From Terriglobia bacterium (lineage in GTDB: Bacteria; Acidobacteriota; Terriglobia; Acidiferrales; UBA7541), in assembly GCA_020073705.1 (NCBI GenBank), contig JAIQES010000006.1, positions 1-64,000 on the forward strand: a stretch of DNA of 64,000 nucleotides. The letters run 5' to 3'. Position numbers and translations under genes: made by a program. Under the pieces are notes generated by a model. It was not told where the DNA came from, did not search any database, and saw only the letters and a list, made by a program, of their open reading frames with translations. Positions 28,851 through 37,270 of the stretch are shown here, piece after piece (the stretch's first letter is position 1; the number at the start of each line of letters is the position of its first letter).

Positions 28851-31271
28851 TCAATCCACTGCCGCCAGTTCGGCAGCCGCTCGACGCTCGACCTTCTCTG
28901 CCGCTGCCTTGGCGGCTGTGTCCTGCGGTTTCAGATCGACCACGACTTTTTCAATGGTGCCGGTAAACTTGAACGGCACGTCGTAGTCCTCGCTCACAGG
29001 TGTCCCGGTGTCTTCGCCGACGTCGAAGGTTTCATCGAGGCTGAAGCGCAGGGGCATGGTGGCGCCGATGCGGCCTTGGGCGACCTGCTTGCCGTCCGCG
29101 CTGAGCGTGCCAGTGCCACCTTTGCCGATGTCGCCGCCATCGTACTTGAAGTCGAAGACAACGCTGTGCTTGCCGGGCGCAAGGGCGTCTTTGGCCGCGA
29201 TGTTGTAGTGTGTGACGTTCCCCAAGTTATAATGGAAAATCGGCTTGCCGTCCTTGAACATCAGCGCGTAGCCAGCGGACAGTCCGCCCTGCGTGACTAC
29301 AATGCCTTGTTCATTGCCCTTAGGGAGAACCACGCTAGTGGTGATGCGGAACGACTTGTTCTTCACATCCGGTGCCCCGCCCTCGGGGATACGCGTCAAG
29401 GTACCGTAGTAGGTGAACTCTGTGCGTCCGCGCGTGAGGCTGGGGCGTATGGCCGGGTCCATGCGCAGAGCCTTGCTGTCATCCAGAGGTAGCACGTTGT
29501 ATTTGGCGGCCTCAGCATAGAACAGCAACTGGAGTTCGTGGAGCTTGTCTGGATTCTGCTCGGCCAGATTAACCGCCTCGCTGAAGTCGTCCGCGACATG
29601 ATAGAGCTCCCACGTATAGCCGCTGATTACATCAATCGGAGGGATAGAGGTCATCAACACATCTTCCCAAGGTGCCAGGTGCGGTGTCGTGCAGGCCACC
29701 CACCCGTCATGATAGATGGCGCGGTTGCCGAACATCTCGAAGTACTGCGTCCGGCGTGCGGACGGCGCTTTGGCATCGTCGAAGGTGTAAGCCATACTCA
29801 CACCCTCGATCGGTTTCTGCGCCACGCCATCAACGGCCGAGGGCTGGGGTAGACCGGTCACGTCCATAATGGTCGGCACGATGTCGATGGTGTGATGCCA
29901 CTGGGACCGGATACCGCCCTGGTCCTTGATACGGGCGGGCCAAGAGATGACCATGCCGTTGCGAGTGCCGCCGTAGTGCGAGGCGATCTGCTTGGTCCAC
30001 TGGAAGGGGGTGTCCATCGCATGGGCCCAGCCGATCGGATAGTGGTTGTGCGTCTTCCACGTACCCAGATCGTTCTTGTGTTTGAGGACCTCTTTGTAAT
30101 CTTCAGGTATTCCGTTCAACATGGCGATCTCGTTTAATGAGCCTCCCATCAAGCCCTCGGCGCTGGCGCCGTTGTCGCCGACAATGTAGATGACAAGCGT
30201 GTTGTCGAGTTGGCCCAGCTGCTCAATCGCATCCAGGACGCGGCCCGCGTTGTAGTCGGTCTGGCTGAGATAGCCGGCGTAAATCTCCATCATGTAGGCA
30301 TAGAGCTGCTTCTGTTCGGCATTGAGGGAGTTCCAGGCCGGTATCCCCTGGGTGCGCGGGGTCAACTGCGTGTTTTGCGGCACTAGGCCCAGTTTCTTCT
30401 GCCGGGCGAGTGTTTCCTCGCGCACCTTGTCCCAGCCCTGATCGAACTGGCCCTTGTATTTCGCGATCCATTCCTTCCTCGGGTGGTGCGGGGAGTGCGT
30501 GGCCCCCGGCGCATAGTAGAGGAAGAACGGCCGGTCGGGTGCGACGGCCTTCTGATTACGCACCCATTTGATGGCCTTGTCGGCCATGTCGTAATCGAAG
30601 TTGTAGTCCGGATTCCCGAGGTATGGCTCGATGGGCGTGGTGCCTTCAAAAATTGCCGGACGCCACTGGTTGGTCTCCGCGCCAACAAACCCATAGAAAT
30701 AATCGAAGCCCAGAGCGGTCGGCCAGAGGTCGAAGGGACCGGCCTGGCTGCTCTGCCAATCGGGCACGTTGTGATTCTTGCCGAACCAGCTCGTGTTCCA
30801 ACCTTTCTGTCTGAGAATTTCGGCGACAGTCGCCGTGTCCTTGCCCATCAGGCTGTCGTAGCCGGGAAAGCCCGTGGCCTGTTCCATGATCACTCCCGTG
30901 TGCGCGGAGTGATGATTCCGGCCGGTGAGCAGCGCGGCGCGTGTGGGCGAGCTGAGCGCCGTGGTGTGGAACTGCGTGTAGCGCAGCCCGTGCTGCGCGA
31001 GCCGTTCAAGCGTCGGCGTACTGATGGGCCCCCCGAAGCTGCTCGACGCTCCGAAGCCGACGTCATCCAGCAGAATCAAGACAACATTAGGCGCTCCCTT
31101 GGGCGCCACCATCGGCTTTGGAAAGTCGGAGTTCGAGTCTTTGACGCTCAGCCCGATTTGTCCCTTGAAAGGCGCCGGAGGTGCGGGCAGCACCTCCTGA
31201 CCAAACGCCGGCAGACTGCAGCCCGCCGCGGCTACTGATAATGCCGTCAAAGCTATGTTTTGCGATCTCAT
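28851..31271 (-). CDS. Serine-type sulfatase 1 (exported)
   Basis: An 806-residue type I sulfatase. A signal peptide (cleavage near AFG/Q at 24-25) leads into the alkaline-phosphatase-fold catalytic domain. Metal-binding Asp residues are in LLDDVGFG (about 69-70), and the formylglycine motif is SSPTRAALLTGR with the convertible Ser near 107. The last 200 residues form a beta-rich domain. Ser in place of Cys requires the radical SAM maturase, encoded immediately downstream. The likely role is periplasmic release of sulfate from a sulfated organic compound; the substrate cannot be predicted. It is about 55-60% similar by eye to sulfatase 2. Confidence 0.93.
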   Translation of the reverse strand: MRSQNIALTALSVAAAGCSLPAFGQEVLPAPPAPFKGQIGLSVKDSNSDFPKPMVAPKGAPNVVLILLDDVGFGASSSFGGPISTPTLERLAQHGLRYTQFHTTALSSPTRAALLTGRNHHSAHTGVIMEQATGFPGYDSLMGKDTATVAEILRQKGWNTSWFGKNHNVPDWQSSQAGPFDLWPTALGFDYFYGFVGAETNQWRPAIFEGTTPIEPYLGNPDYNFDYDMADKAIKWVRNQKAVAPDRPFFLYYAPGATHSPHHPRKEWIAKYKGQFDQGWDKVREETLARQKKLGLVPQNTQLTPRTQGIPAWNSLNAEQKQLYAYMMEIYAGYLSQTDYNAGRVLDAIEQLGQLDNTLVIYIVGDNGASAEGLMGGSLNEIAMLNGIPEDYKEVLKHKNDLGTWKTHNHYPIGWAHAMDTPFQWTKQIASHYGGTRNGMVISWPARIKDQGGIRSQWHHTIDIVPTIMDVTGLPQPSAVDGVAQKPIEGVSMAYTFDDAKAPSARRTQYFEMFGNRAIYHDGWVACTTPHLAPWEDVLMTSIPPIDVISGYTWELYHVADDFSEAVNLAEQNPDKLHELQLLFYAEAAKYNVLPLDDSKALRMDPAIRPSLTRGRTEFTYYGTLTRIPEGGAPDVKNKSFRITTSVVLPKGNEQGIVVTQGGLSAGYALMFKDGKPIFHYNLGNVTHYNIAAKDALAPGKHSVVFDFKYDGGDIGKGGTGTLSADGKQVAQGRIGATMPLRFSLDETFDVGEDTGTPVSEDYDVPFKFTGTIEKVVVDLKPQDTAAKAAAEKVERRAAAELAAVD

Positions 31272-31308
31272 GAACTAACCTCCTTGTTGCTGATTTGATA
31301 GTTGCGTC

Positions 31309-31449
31309 TCATTGCATAGGTTCAAGCGGATCCTTTCTCCTTTCCCACATCAGCTCCACGCCTCGCATTTCTTCCGCAATGCTTAAGAAGTCATGATATT
31401 GAAGTCCCTTGTGTTCGAGGACCTTGGCTTCCGGCAGGTAGAGTCGCAC
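31309..31449 (-). CDS. Small 46-residue protein between tolC and sulfatase 1
   Basis: A short frame on the minus strand from GTG 31449 to TGA 31309-31311, just after tolC. The peptide is coherent and charged, containing LYLPEAKVLEHKGLQYHDF, SIAEEMRGVELMWERRKDP and a final PMQ. There is no signal peptide or membrane segment. The frame is also open a little upstream, overlapping the tolC stop. I do not recognise it; the amino-acid composition is gene-like and it fills an otherwise empty gap in the operon, but its ribosome-binding site is weak. Confidence 0.4.
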   Translation of the reverse strand: MRLYLPEAKVLEHKGLQYHDFLSIAEEMRGVELMWERRKDPLEPMQ

Positions 31450-31463
31450 CGTTGTCCAACGTT

Positions 31464-32939
31464 CTACTTGCCCCCTGTTCCAATCAACTGCTGCAACCGG
31501 GAAAATGCCTGGCGGTACTCCAGTTCCGCCTGCAGCACTTCTGCTTCGATTCTCGCTCTCGCGGCTTTGGCCTCTTCGGGTTCATAGTTCACTTCTATCG
31601 CCTGACTTGCCGAGTTCATGCGGCGTGCGAGTTGGGTGAGCTGGCGTGAGCGGTCCAGGTCAAAGTAGGCCTTGGCCACGCTCGCGGCAACCTTGGCTTT
31701 GACCAGCTGCAATCCGGTCTCTGCCATAGCGGCCTGTGCATTGCGTTCTTTCATCGTGCGCTCGCGCTTGCCGAAGTCAAACAAGTTGTAGCTGGCCATC
31801 ACACCGACATACGAGAAGTCGTTGGGCAAGAGCGGCACTGCGTTTTGATAGGCATAGCCGCCAATCACGGCCACGTCCGGTACGTAATCCAGCTTGGAGA
31901 GTTTCGAGACTGCTTGAGCCTTAACCAATGTCTGTTCCGCCTCCACTACTTCCGGGTTGTTCTGCAAGGCCTTCTCGGCTGCTTCACTGGCGGAGATGTT
32001 CTCGCTAAATGGGGCGGGCATCACCGGCTCAAGCTCCGTATCTGCCGGCCATCCCAGGAGCGCGTTGAGAGCCACTGTAGCCTCTTTCACCTGGCTGCTG
32101 GCCAGTACGAACGCCTTATCGGCCTCGATCCACTCCATCTCGTGTTCGACTAGACCTGCAGGCGGGGTCGAGGTACTTGCCAGGAGCCGCTTGTTCTCGA
32201 CCTTCTTGAGCTTCGCTTCGGCGATTTCCCTTTGCCGCTGAGCAACCAGCAGGTCGAAAAACGACTGCTCGACATTGCTGGCCACTTCGGACGCCGGCTC
32301 GCCGGCTTTGGCCCTTGCCACTCGCTCGTCGGCGCGGGCAATCCTGAGGACCTGGTGAAGTTTGAATAATGGGGTGATCGGTTGCGTTACCGTGACCGCT
32401 ACCAAGGTTTCGTCTTTAGACACAAGCGGCACTGCGAACGTGATATCCCCGAGAACCGGTCTTTTGACCAGGAGGGTATCACCCATAAACTTGTTGAAGT
32501 GGAGGTTGGCGAAGGTGGAGCTGATCTTCGGGAAGAAATCCGATTGCACGCCCAGCCGGTGTTGTTTGGCCGCTTCGACGCCCAGTGTTGCGAGGCGGAA
32601 CATCGGGTTGTTGGCTGTTGCGGCTTGCTGTTGTGCTTCGTCCAGCGTAATTCGGCGGGGGCCAGAACCGGGCGCTAACTTCGCAGCTTCCGCTGCCGGA
32701 TTCCAGCGGACCGGAGTCGCAAGCTGAATCGAGGCCGAGAAGTCAGCTTTCCTGCCGGTAACCGGCGTGAGGTACTGTGCTAGAGGGGTAACGCCTGAAG
32801 GGTGTGGGCCCACAGTGACGCCTGTAGCAGGCTGTTCTTGTGCAGCAACGGCCACTCCAAGAACACAAAGACAAACGACAACGAAGACACGCACTCCAGT
32901 TGTTGCGATCCGAAGCTGAGCATTTATCCAATGTGTCAT
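31464..32939 (-). CDS. TolC-family outer-membrane efflux protein
   Basis: A 491-residue outer-membrane channel subunit with an N-terminal signal (VFVVVCLCVLGVAVAAQ), then the duplicated TolC pattern of long alpha-helical coiled coils (for example around 195-240 and 330-470) interrupted by beta segments such as FAVPLVSKDETLVAVTVTQP. It would form the trimeric exit duct for an RND or ABC exporter. It sits between two sulfatase genes, so it may export products or serve the RND pump at 21-25 kb that lacks its own channel. Confidence 0.85.
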   Translation of the reverse strand: MTHWINAQLRIATTGVRVFVVVCLCVLGVAVAAQEQPATGVTVGPHPSGVTPLAQYLTPVTGRKADFSASIQLATPVRWNPAAEAAKLAPGSGPRRITLDEAQQQAATANNPMFRLATLGVEAAKQHRLGVQSDFFPKISSTFANLHFNKFMGDTLLVKRPVLGDITFAVPLVSKDETLVAVTVTQPITPLFKLHQVLRIARADERVARAKAGEPASEVASNVEQSFFDLLVAQRQREIAEAKLKKVENKRLLASTSTPPAGLVEHEMEWIEADKAFVLASSQVKEATVALNALLGWPADTELEPVMPAPFSENISASEAAEKALQNNPEVVEAEQTLVKAQAVSKLSKLDYVPDVAVIGGYAYQNAVPLLPNDFSYVGVMASYNLFDFGKRERTMKERNAQAAMAETGLQLVKAKVAASVAKAYFDLDRSRQLTQLARRMNSASQAIEVNYEPEEAKAARARIEAEVLQAELEYRQAFSRLQQLIGTGGK

Positions 32940-32973
32940 GATTTGATCTCCTTCTTCCTGAAAAGATAGGCTG

Positions 32974-32997
32974 AGGGCGGGTCGACCGTCCCGCCCT
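32974..32997. terminator. Hairpin between sulfatase 2 and tolC
   Basis: AGGGCGGG (32974-32981) pairs with CCCGCCCT (32990-32997), loop of eight bases, in the 65-base gap between the two genes. It is not followed by a T run. Likely a transcript-processing or partial attenuation site. Confidence 0.45.
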
Positions 32998-33004
32998 GCT
33001 TCTC

Positions 33005-35410
33005 TTATTCCGTTGCGAGCCTTGCCTCACGCTCCATATTGCGAAGCGTCTCTTGCTCCGCAGCGGTAAGGCTTGGCGGTTGGGTGTCGATGACCACTTT
33101 CTTGAGCTTGCCGGTGTAGCGATTCGGCGAGGCATAGGCATTGCTTACGGGTGAGCCGCTGTCTTCACCAATGTCGAAATCCTCAAGCGTGAAACGACCC
33201 CAGGCGCTCTTTGCAAGCCGGCCCTCCCCGACCTTTTTGTCATTCACGAAGAGAATTACTGTGCCGCCTTTGCCGAGGCCGCCTCCGTCATAACGGAACT
33301 CCATGCGGATGACATTCGGCCCCGACGCCAGAACTTCGGAACTGGTCACCTTGTAGCGCGTCTGCGCGGCATAGTTCGATTCGTAGGTCGGCCGCCCATC
33401 TTTGATGAAGAGAACATAACCGCCCGGAACCCCGCCTTCGGCTACCAGAACTCCATCTGACCCTCCTGGTGGCACATCCACGTAGGCGGTAATCGTGTAC
33501 GACCGGTTCGTGAGTTGAGCAGCCGAGCTATAGGGGACTCGTACAGTTCCCGGGTAGTAGGTGTAGGTGGTTCGCCCTGCAATTAGACTGGGACGCAAGG
33601 TGGTGTCCGCTATTCGTTCGGTAAGACGATCGTCGAGCGGGAGTACCTGATATTTTTCGGCTTCTCCCCAGAACGCGTTTTGAAATTCTTTCAGCTTGTC
33701 GGGATATTGCGCAGCCAGATCGTTGCCTTGGCTGAAGTCGTGCGCCAAGTCGTAGAGTTCCCAGGTGTCTTTGTCAAAATCATAGGTCCCCAGCGTCCAC
33801 GGCAGGCGGCCATGCCGGACGGAAGCCATCCAGCCATCTTTGTAGAGCGCCCGATTGCCGAGCATCTCGAAGTACTGCACCTTCCGCGTGCCCTCGGCGT
33901 TCGCTTTGTCGAAGCTGTACATCATGCTCACGCCTTCTATCGGCTTCTGTTTTGCCCCGTTCACTTCGTTAGGTTCCGAGATCTTTGCTGCCTCCAGGAT
34001 GGTGGGCGCGATGTCAATCACGTGATGAAACTGCGTGCGCAGGCCGCCCTGATCCTTGATGCGGTCCGGCCAGGCGATCACCATCGGGTTGCGCACGCCG
34101 CCCAGGTGCGAGGCGATCTGCTTGCCCCACTGGAACGGCGTGTTCATGGCCCAGGCCCAGCCTACCGGGTAGTGGTTGTAGGCATTCGGCCCGCCGATCT
34201 CATCCAGGTGCTGCACGATGTAAGCCGGATCTTCCGGAATGCCGCCCAGGGCCGCTGACTCATTGAAACAACCATAGGGAGTGCCTTCCATGGAGGCGCC
34301 GTTGTCCCCGATGATCCAGAAGATGAGCGTATTGTGCAGTTGCCCGATCTGCTCCAGGGCATCGAGGACGCGCCCCACTTCGTAATCGGTTTGAGCGGTG
34401 AACCCCGCGAACGCTTCCATCAGACGCGCGGCCACACGCTTCTGGTCAGGTGTTAACGAGTCATAGGCCGGAATCTCCTTGGGACGCGGAGTCAACTTCG
34501 TATTGGGCGGGACGACGCCTATTTTGAGCTGGCGCTTATAAGTCTCCTCGCGGTACTTGTCCCAACCCTGATCGAATTGCCCCTTGAACTTGTCCATCCA
34601 CTCTTTCGGAACGTGATGCGGAGCATGGGTGGCGCCGGGGGCGTAGTAGACGAAGAACGGCCGGTCGGGCGTGACCGACTTCTGGTGAAAGATGTAGTTG
34701 ATGGCCTCGTCCGCCAGCGAGTCGTTCAGCGTGTAGTGTCCTTCCTTGCCTTTCGGGATCGTCATCTCAACTGGCTGGTTGTCACGATAAAGGCCGGGTG
34801 CCCACTGGTTCGTCTCTCCGCCGACGAAGCCATAGAAGTGATCGAAGCCTTGCAGAGCGGGCCAACGGTCGTACGGACCGGACACGCTGGTTTCCCAATC
34901 GGGGATGTTATGGTTCTTGCCGAAGAAAGCGGTGCCGTAGCCGTTCTGCCGCAGAATTTCCGAGACCATTGCGGCGCTCTTGGGAATCTGACCGCTATAG
35001 CCTGGATACCCGCTACCCATTTCAGTAATCACGCCCGTGCCGACCGAGTGGTGGTTGCGCCCGGTCAACAGCGCCGCGCGGGTCGGCGAACTGAGGGCCG
35101 TGGTGTGGAAGCGCGTGTAACGCAGCCCCATGTTGGCTAAGCGGTCCAGGTTGGGCGTGGGAATCTGCCCACCGAAAGTGCTCCACCCGCCGAAGCCCAC
35201 ATCGTCAATCAGGACGACCAGAACGTTGGGGGCACTGGCAAGCGCCTTGGTGATCGGAATCTTGTCGGGTTGCGATTCTTTGTATGTGCGCCCGATTTTC
35301 CCCTTGAAGGGAGGCTCGGGCTTGGGCAACACCTCCTGCGCGTACAGTGGCAGGCCCCAACACGTGAAGGCCACGGAACATGCTGCGAAACTTATTTTTC
35401 GTGATTTCAT
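33005..35410 (-). CDS. Serine-type sulfatase 2 (exported)
   Basis: An 801-residue paralogue of sulfatase 1 with the same layout: a signal peptide ending near YAQ (24-25), metal site LIDDVGFGG (about 68-74), formylglycine motif SSPTRAALLTGR with Ser near 107, and a C-terminal beta domain. The two proteins align from end to end, with the active-site Ser at the same residue number, so they derive from a gene duplication. Different loops (for example GWSTFGGQIPTP against GASSSFGGPISTP) may give different substrate preference. It is preceded by the DUF2490 gene with an 11-base gap. Confidence 0.93.
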   Translation of the reverse strand: MKSRKISFAACSVAFTCWGLPLYAQEVLPKPEPPFKGKIGRTYKESQPDKIPITKALASAPNVLVVLIDDVGFGGWSTFGGQIPTPNLDRLANMGLRYTRFHTTALSSPTRAALLTGRNHHSVGTGVITEMGSGYPGYSGQIPKSAAMVSEILRQNGYGTAFFGKNHNIPDWETSVSGPYDRWPALQGFDHFYGFVGGETNQWAPGLYRDNQPVEMTIPKGKEGHYTLNDSLADEAINYIFHQKSVTPDRPFFVYYAPGATHAPHHVPKEWMDKFKGQFDQGWDKYREETYKRQLKIGVVPPNTKLTPRPKEIPAYDSLTPDQKRVAARLMEAFAGFTAQTDYEVGRVLDALEQIGQLHNTLIFWIIGDNGASMEGTPYGCFNESAALGGIPEDPAYIVQHLDEIGGPNAYNHYPVGWAWAMNTPFQWGKQIASHLGGVRNPMVIAWPDRIKDQGGLRTQFHHVIDIAPTILEAAKISEPNEVNGAKQKPIEGVSMMYSFDKANAEGTRKVQYFEMLGNRALYKDGWMASVRHGRLPWTLGTYDFDKDTWELYDLAHDFSQGNDLAAQYPDKLKEFQNAFWGEAEKYQVLPLDDRLTERIADTTLRPSLIAGRTTYTYYPGTVRVPYSSAAQLTNRSYTITAYVDVPPGGSDGVLVAEGGVPGGYVLFIKDGRPTYESNYAAQTRYKVTSSEVLASGPNVIRMEFRYDGGGLGKGGTVILFVNDKKVGEGRLAKSAWGRFTLEDFDIGEDSGSPVSNAYASPNRYTGKLKKVVIDTQPPSLTAAEQETLRNMEREARLATE

Positions 35411-35421
35411 GTCTTCTGCTC

Positions 35422-36129
35422 CTAGAAATACATGCTAAGTGTCAGGCCTAAGGTCTCCACTTGCTGATTCGCACGGCCCCCGGTCTGGTTCATGTGTTGG
35501 AAAGTGGGTTCAAGTTCGAAATGCTTCTTGAAAGGAAAAACGATGCCAGCGATCAGCGCAGTCGCGCTCCACTTGTTGAAGTTGCTATCGAAATATCCTT
35601 CACCACGGATATAGGGCGTGAAGGCGTAGGAACCGACGGAAACTTCGCGTTCCATCGTCAGGCGGTTTCGGTACCGCCAGGAAGTGCCGCCGTTAATCCA
35701 GCGCAGCTCACCTCGATTGCGATCCGTCACCAGTATCTTCCAGACGAGCGGAAATCGCGGACTTGCCTCAAGTACAATTCGGTTCTCCGTTACATTGCCA
35801 GCCGACTGGAGATACCGATACCCGATCGTCAAGTTCAGCGTGCGGGACTTGAACTTGTCAGGCTGCCGTTCGGTGAGCTGGCGCAGCTTCAGCAAAGGTT
35901 TCAGGGAGAGTTGGAGGCTGGGACCGATCTCGGACTGGACGGGGGACCCTTCTTCGCGAGTCCTGTCCGCCTGCACCCAGAGCCGCGCGCTCTTGCTCAG
36001 GCTCACATACGCATCCACCTCCGGGCACAAGTCAATGGTCTGGGCCGTGGCGGCCTGGGAGAGAAGCGATACATTCCAGCCTGCGAGAACAACCGAGAAC
36101 ACTTTGGCAGTCAGACCTTCTGCTCTCAT
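35422..36129 (-). CDS. DUF2490 family outer-membrane-like protein
   Basis: A 235-residue protein with a signal peptide (ending near ATAQ) and alternating polar/aromatic beta strands ending in a C-terminal Phe (LTLSMYF), as in outer-membrane barrels. It has DUF2490 features such as LNLTIGYRYLQS, NRIVLEASPRFPL and RNRLTMEREV. It is the first gene of the island sulfatase operon and so a candidate porin for entry of sulfated substrates. That role is inferred from position. Confidence 0.75.
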   Translation of the reverse strand: MRAEGLTAKVFSVVLAGWNVSLLSQAATAQTIDLCPEVDAYVSLSKSARLWVQADRTREEGSPVQSEIGPSLQLSLKPLLKLRQLTERQPDKFKSRTLNLTIGYRYLQSAGNVTENRIVLEASPRFPLVWKILVTDRNRGELRWINGGTSWRYRNRLTMEREVSVGSYAFTPYIRGEGYFDSNFNKWSATALIAGIVFPFKKHFELEPTFQHMNQTGGRANQQVETLGLTLSMYF

Positions 36130-36340
36130 ACGTCGTCCTATCTTGTCTTGCTGTGGTTGCTACCAAGCACAAGCCTTCAAGGCGCTGGTTTTTGATTCTG
36201 TGCCACCGCCCCCCGCTCCTGCAGCAACAGGGAGGATACGATTGGGGAAAAGTACTGGCTCGCAGCCTGACTTCACTTTCTGCGGTATCCAGCCGCGTCC
36301 CGTGGCCAATATGTGGTCTAGAAACCTTATATATCAGTGA

Positions 36341-36383
36341 TGTCAAACACACCCTCGTGTGATTACACGCACACTCTCATGTG
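36341..36383 (-). promoter_or_regulatory. Twin CACAC...GTGTG-type sites upstream of the sulfatase operon
   Basis: CACACCCTCGTGTG (36348-36361) and CACACTCTCATGTG (36370-36383) are 12/14 identical, each an imperfect palindrome, with starts 22 bases apart, about two helical turns. On the minus strand a TTGACA (36346-36341) follows directly, pointing into the DUF2490-sulfatase operon; its -10 box is poor. That arrangement suits an activator bound just upstream of -35. The regulator is not encoded in the island as far as I can see. Confidence 0.5.
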
Positions 36384-36399
36384 AGCTCAAGTACAAGAG

Positions 36400-36585
36400 T
36401 TAATGAACGATCTCGTCCTGAAACACAAACGAGTTGCCGGCGTTCTGTCTGGGTCGAACCTCATGCAGCAGAGCTTCAAGCTTTGGCGGCATCTCGATTA
36501 CGCGCAGTGATTTTCGGGACTCGCAGCGCCCGGCTGTGCTCATGAAAGGTTTTTGGCAGCCGTCGACATGGAACTCCACCGGCAC
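36400..36585 (-). pseudogene. Integrase fragment near the far end of the island
   Basis: The minus-strand frame contains SRKSLRVIEMPPKLEALLHE and ends NSFVFQDEIVH. This resembles the segment of tyrosine recombinases between the first catalytic Arg and the His/Arg/His region (K..R.I.MPP.L...L, FVF.DE). The N-terminal domain and the C-terminal Tyr are absent. Orientation and order relative to the fragment at 25815 would fit a single gene whose two parts flank the cargo. Confidence 0.5.
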
Positions 36586-36843
36586 GCAATTATTCTCGCT
36601 GGAAGAAAAGATAAGAATCGGGCTGACGCGATCGTCAGATTATTTGGCGGTCTGTCGTATTTCGTTACCCTGTCAGACAACTATGACGGCGCTGATTTCC
36701 TCAAAACCCTCGTATTCGATGCTCAGCGTGGCGAGACTAACGGAATGTTGTTCTCTGTGGCAGAGGCGGAACTACTGGAGACGGATGATGTGGCTACGAG
36801 TTTGGAAACGATATGGGATAACGTTCGGGTGTCGGGCCAATAG
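36568..36843 (+). CDS. Hypothetical 91-residue protein
   Basis: A plus-strand frame from ATG 36568. The peptide has balanced composition, including HAIILAGRKDKNRADAIVRL and ETDDVATSLETIWDNVRV, without signal or membrane segment. It overlaps the 5' edge of the integrase fragment by 18 bases. I do not recognise it and it may be chance; TTG 36553 would add five residues. Confidence 0.3.
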   Translation: MELHRHAIILAGRKDKNRADAIVRLFGGLSYFVTLSDNYDGADFLKTLVFDAQRGETNGMLFSVAEAELLETDDVATSLETIWDNVRVSGQ

Positions 36844-37037
36844 TTCATGGATTTTTCTCGACGCAAGAATTCGGAACCAATTAATACAAGAACAGCAGAA
36901 CACCTAGGGCGTAGCGTAGACACTCACGGAACAACCGCCGCCTAGTAATAATCTTGGGAAAGATTTGGGAAAGAACTCCACTTGGATTATTGCTCGTTAA
37001 GTCGCACAGAATCAACGGGCAGTAAATAATAGTACGT

Positions 37038-37083
37038 GCTCATAACCCGAAGGTCGTTGGTTCAAATCCAACCCCCGCAACCA
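37038..37083 (+). repeat. Attachment-site repeat, far copy (attR-like tRNA-fMet 3' fragment)
   Basis: Exact 46-base copy of positions 25721-25766: half of the anticodon arm, the T arm, acceptor 3' strand and CCA. It has no 5' half and cannot make a tRNA. The terminator that follows probably belonged to the original tRNA gene before integration. Confidence 0.9.
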
Positions 37084-37084
37084 T

Positions 37085-37120
37085 GGGCGCTGAGAGGTCA
37101 CTCCTCGAAGCGCCCTTTTT
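37085..37120 (+). terminator. Rho-independent terminator (displaced tRNA-fMet terminator)
   Basis: GGGCGCT (37085-37091) pairs with AGCGCCC (37109-37115), with an inner GAGG/CCTC pairing, followed directly by TTTTT (37116-37120). This is a good intrinsic terminator placed one base after the CCA of the tRNA fragment. Confidence 0.8.
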
Positions 37121-37180
37121 AGTTTGAGTTGCAGAGTTCACCGACGCTACCTTTGAGTCTAATTAACTGCGTATCACTAG

Positions 37181-37216
37181 ATTTGTTCCCAGTTGGGAAC
37201 AATTTAGGGAACAAAT
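37181..37216. promoter_or_regulatory. Nested palindromes with three GGGAACAA half-sites
   Basis: TTGTTCCC (37183-37190) and GGGAACAA (37195-37202) form a palindrome with a 4-base centre; a further GGGAACAAAT (37207-37216) also pairs with ATTTGTTCCC (37181-37190). The block ends four bases before the -35 element of the aconitase-like operon. It could be an activator/repressor site, or a leftover integrase arm-binding site given the nearby attachment repeat. Confidence 0.5.
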
Positions 37217-37220
37217 CCGT

Positions 37221-37264
37221 TTGACGGTGGATACAGTATAGAATACAGTATTTTTGGAGGAGAT
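37221..37264 (+). promoter_or_regulatory. Promoter with two overlapping ATACAGTAT operators and a strong ribosome-binding site
   Basis: TTGACG (37221-37226), 17-base spacer, TACAGT (37244-37249). The 9-base palindrome ATAC-A-GTAT occurs twice, at 37231-37239 and 37243-37251, inside the spacer and over the -10 box. This is a classic repression layout and consistent with a GntR/FadR-type dimer. GGAGGAGAT (37256-37264) is the ribosome-binding site for the gene at 37271. Confidence 0.6.
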
Positions 37265-37270
37265 ATCCAC

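Noticed and set aside
28806-29492. 228-codon plus-strand frame antisense to sulfatase 1
   Set aside because: Shadow of the sulfatase 3' end; begins inside a GC-rich hairpin and has no motif.
37038-37083. Second tRNA-fMet gene
   Set aside because: Only the 3' 46 bases are present; no D arm, 5' acceptor strand or full anticodon stem, so it cannot fold as a tRNA.
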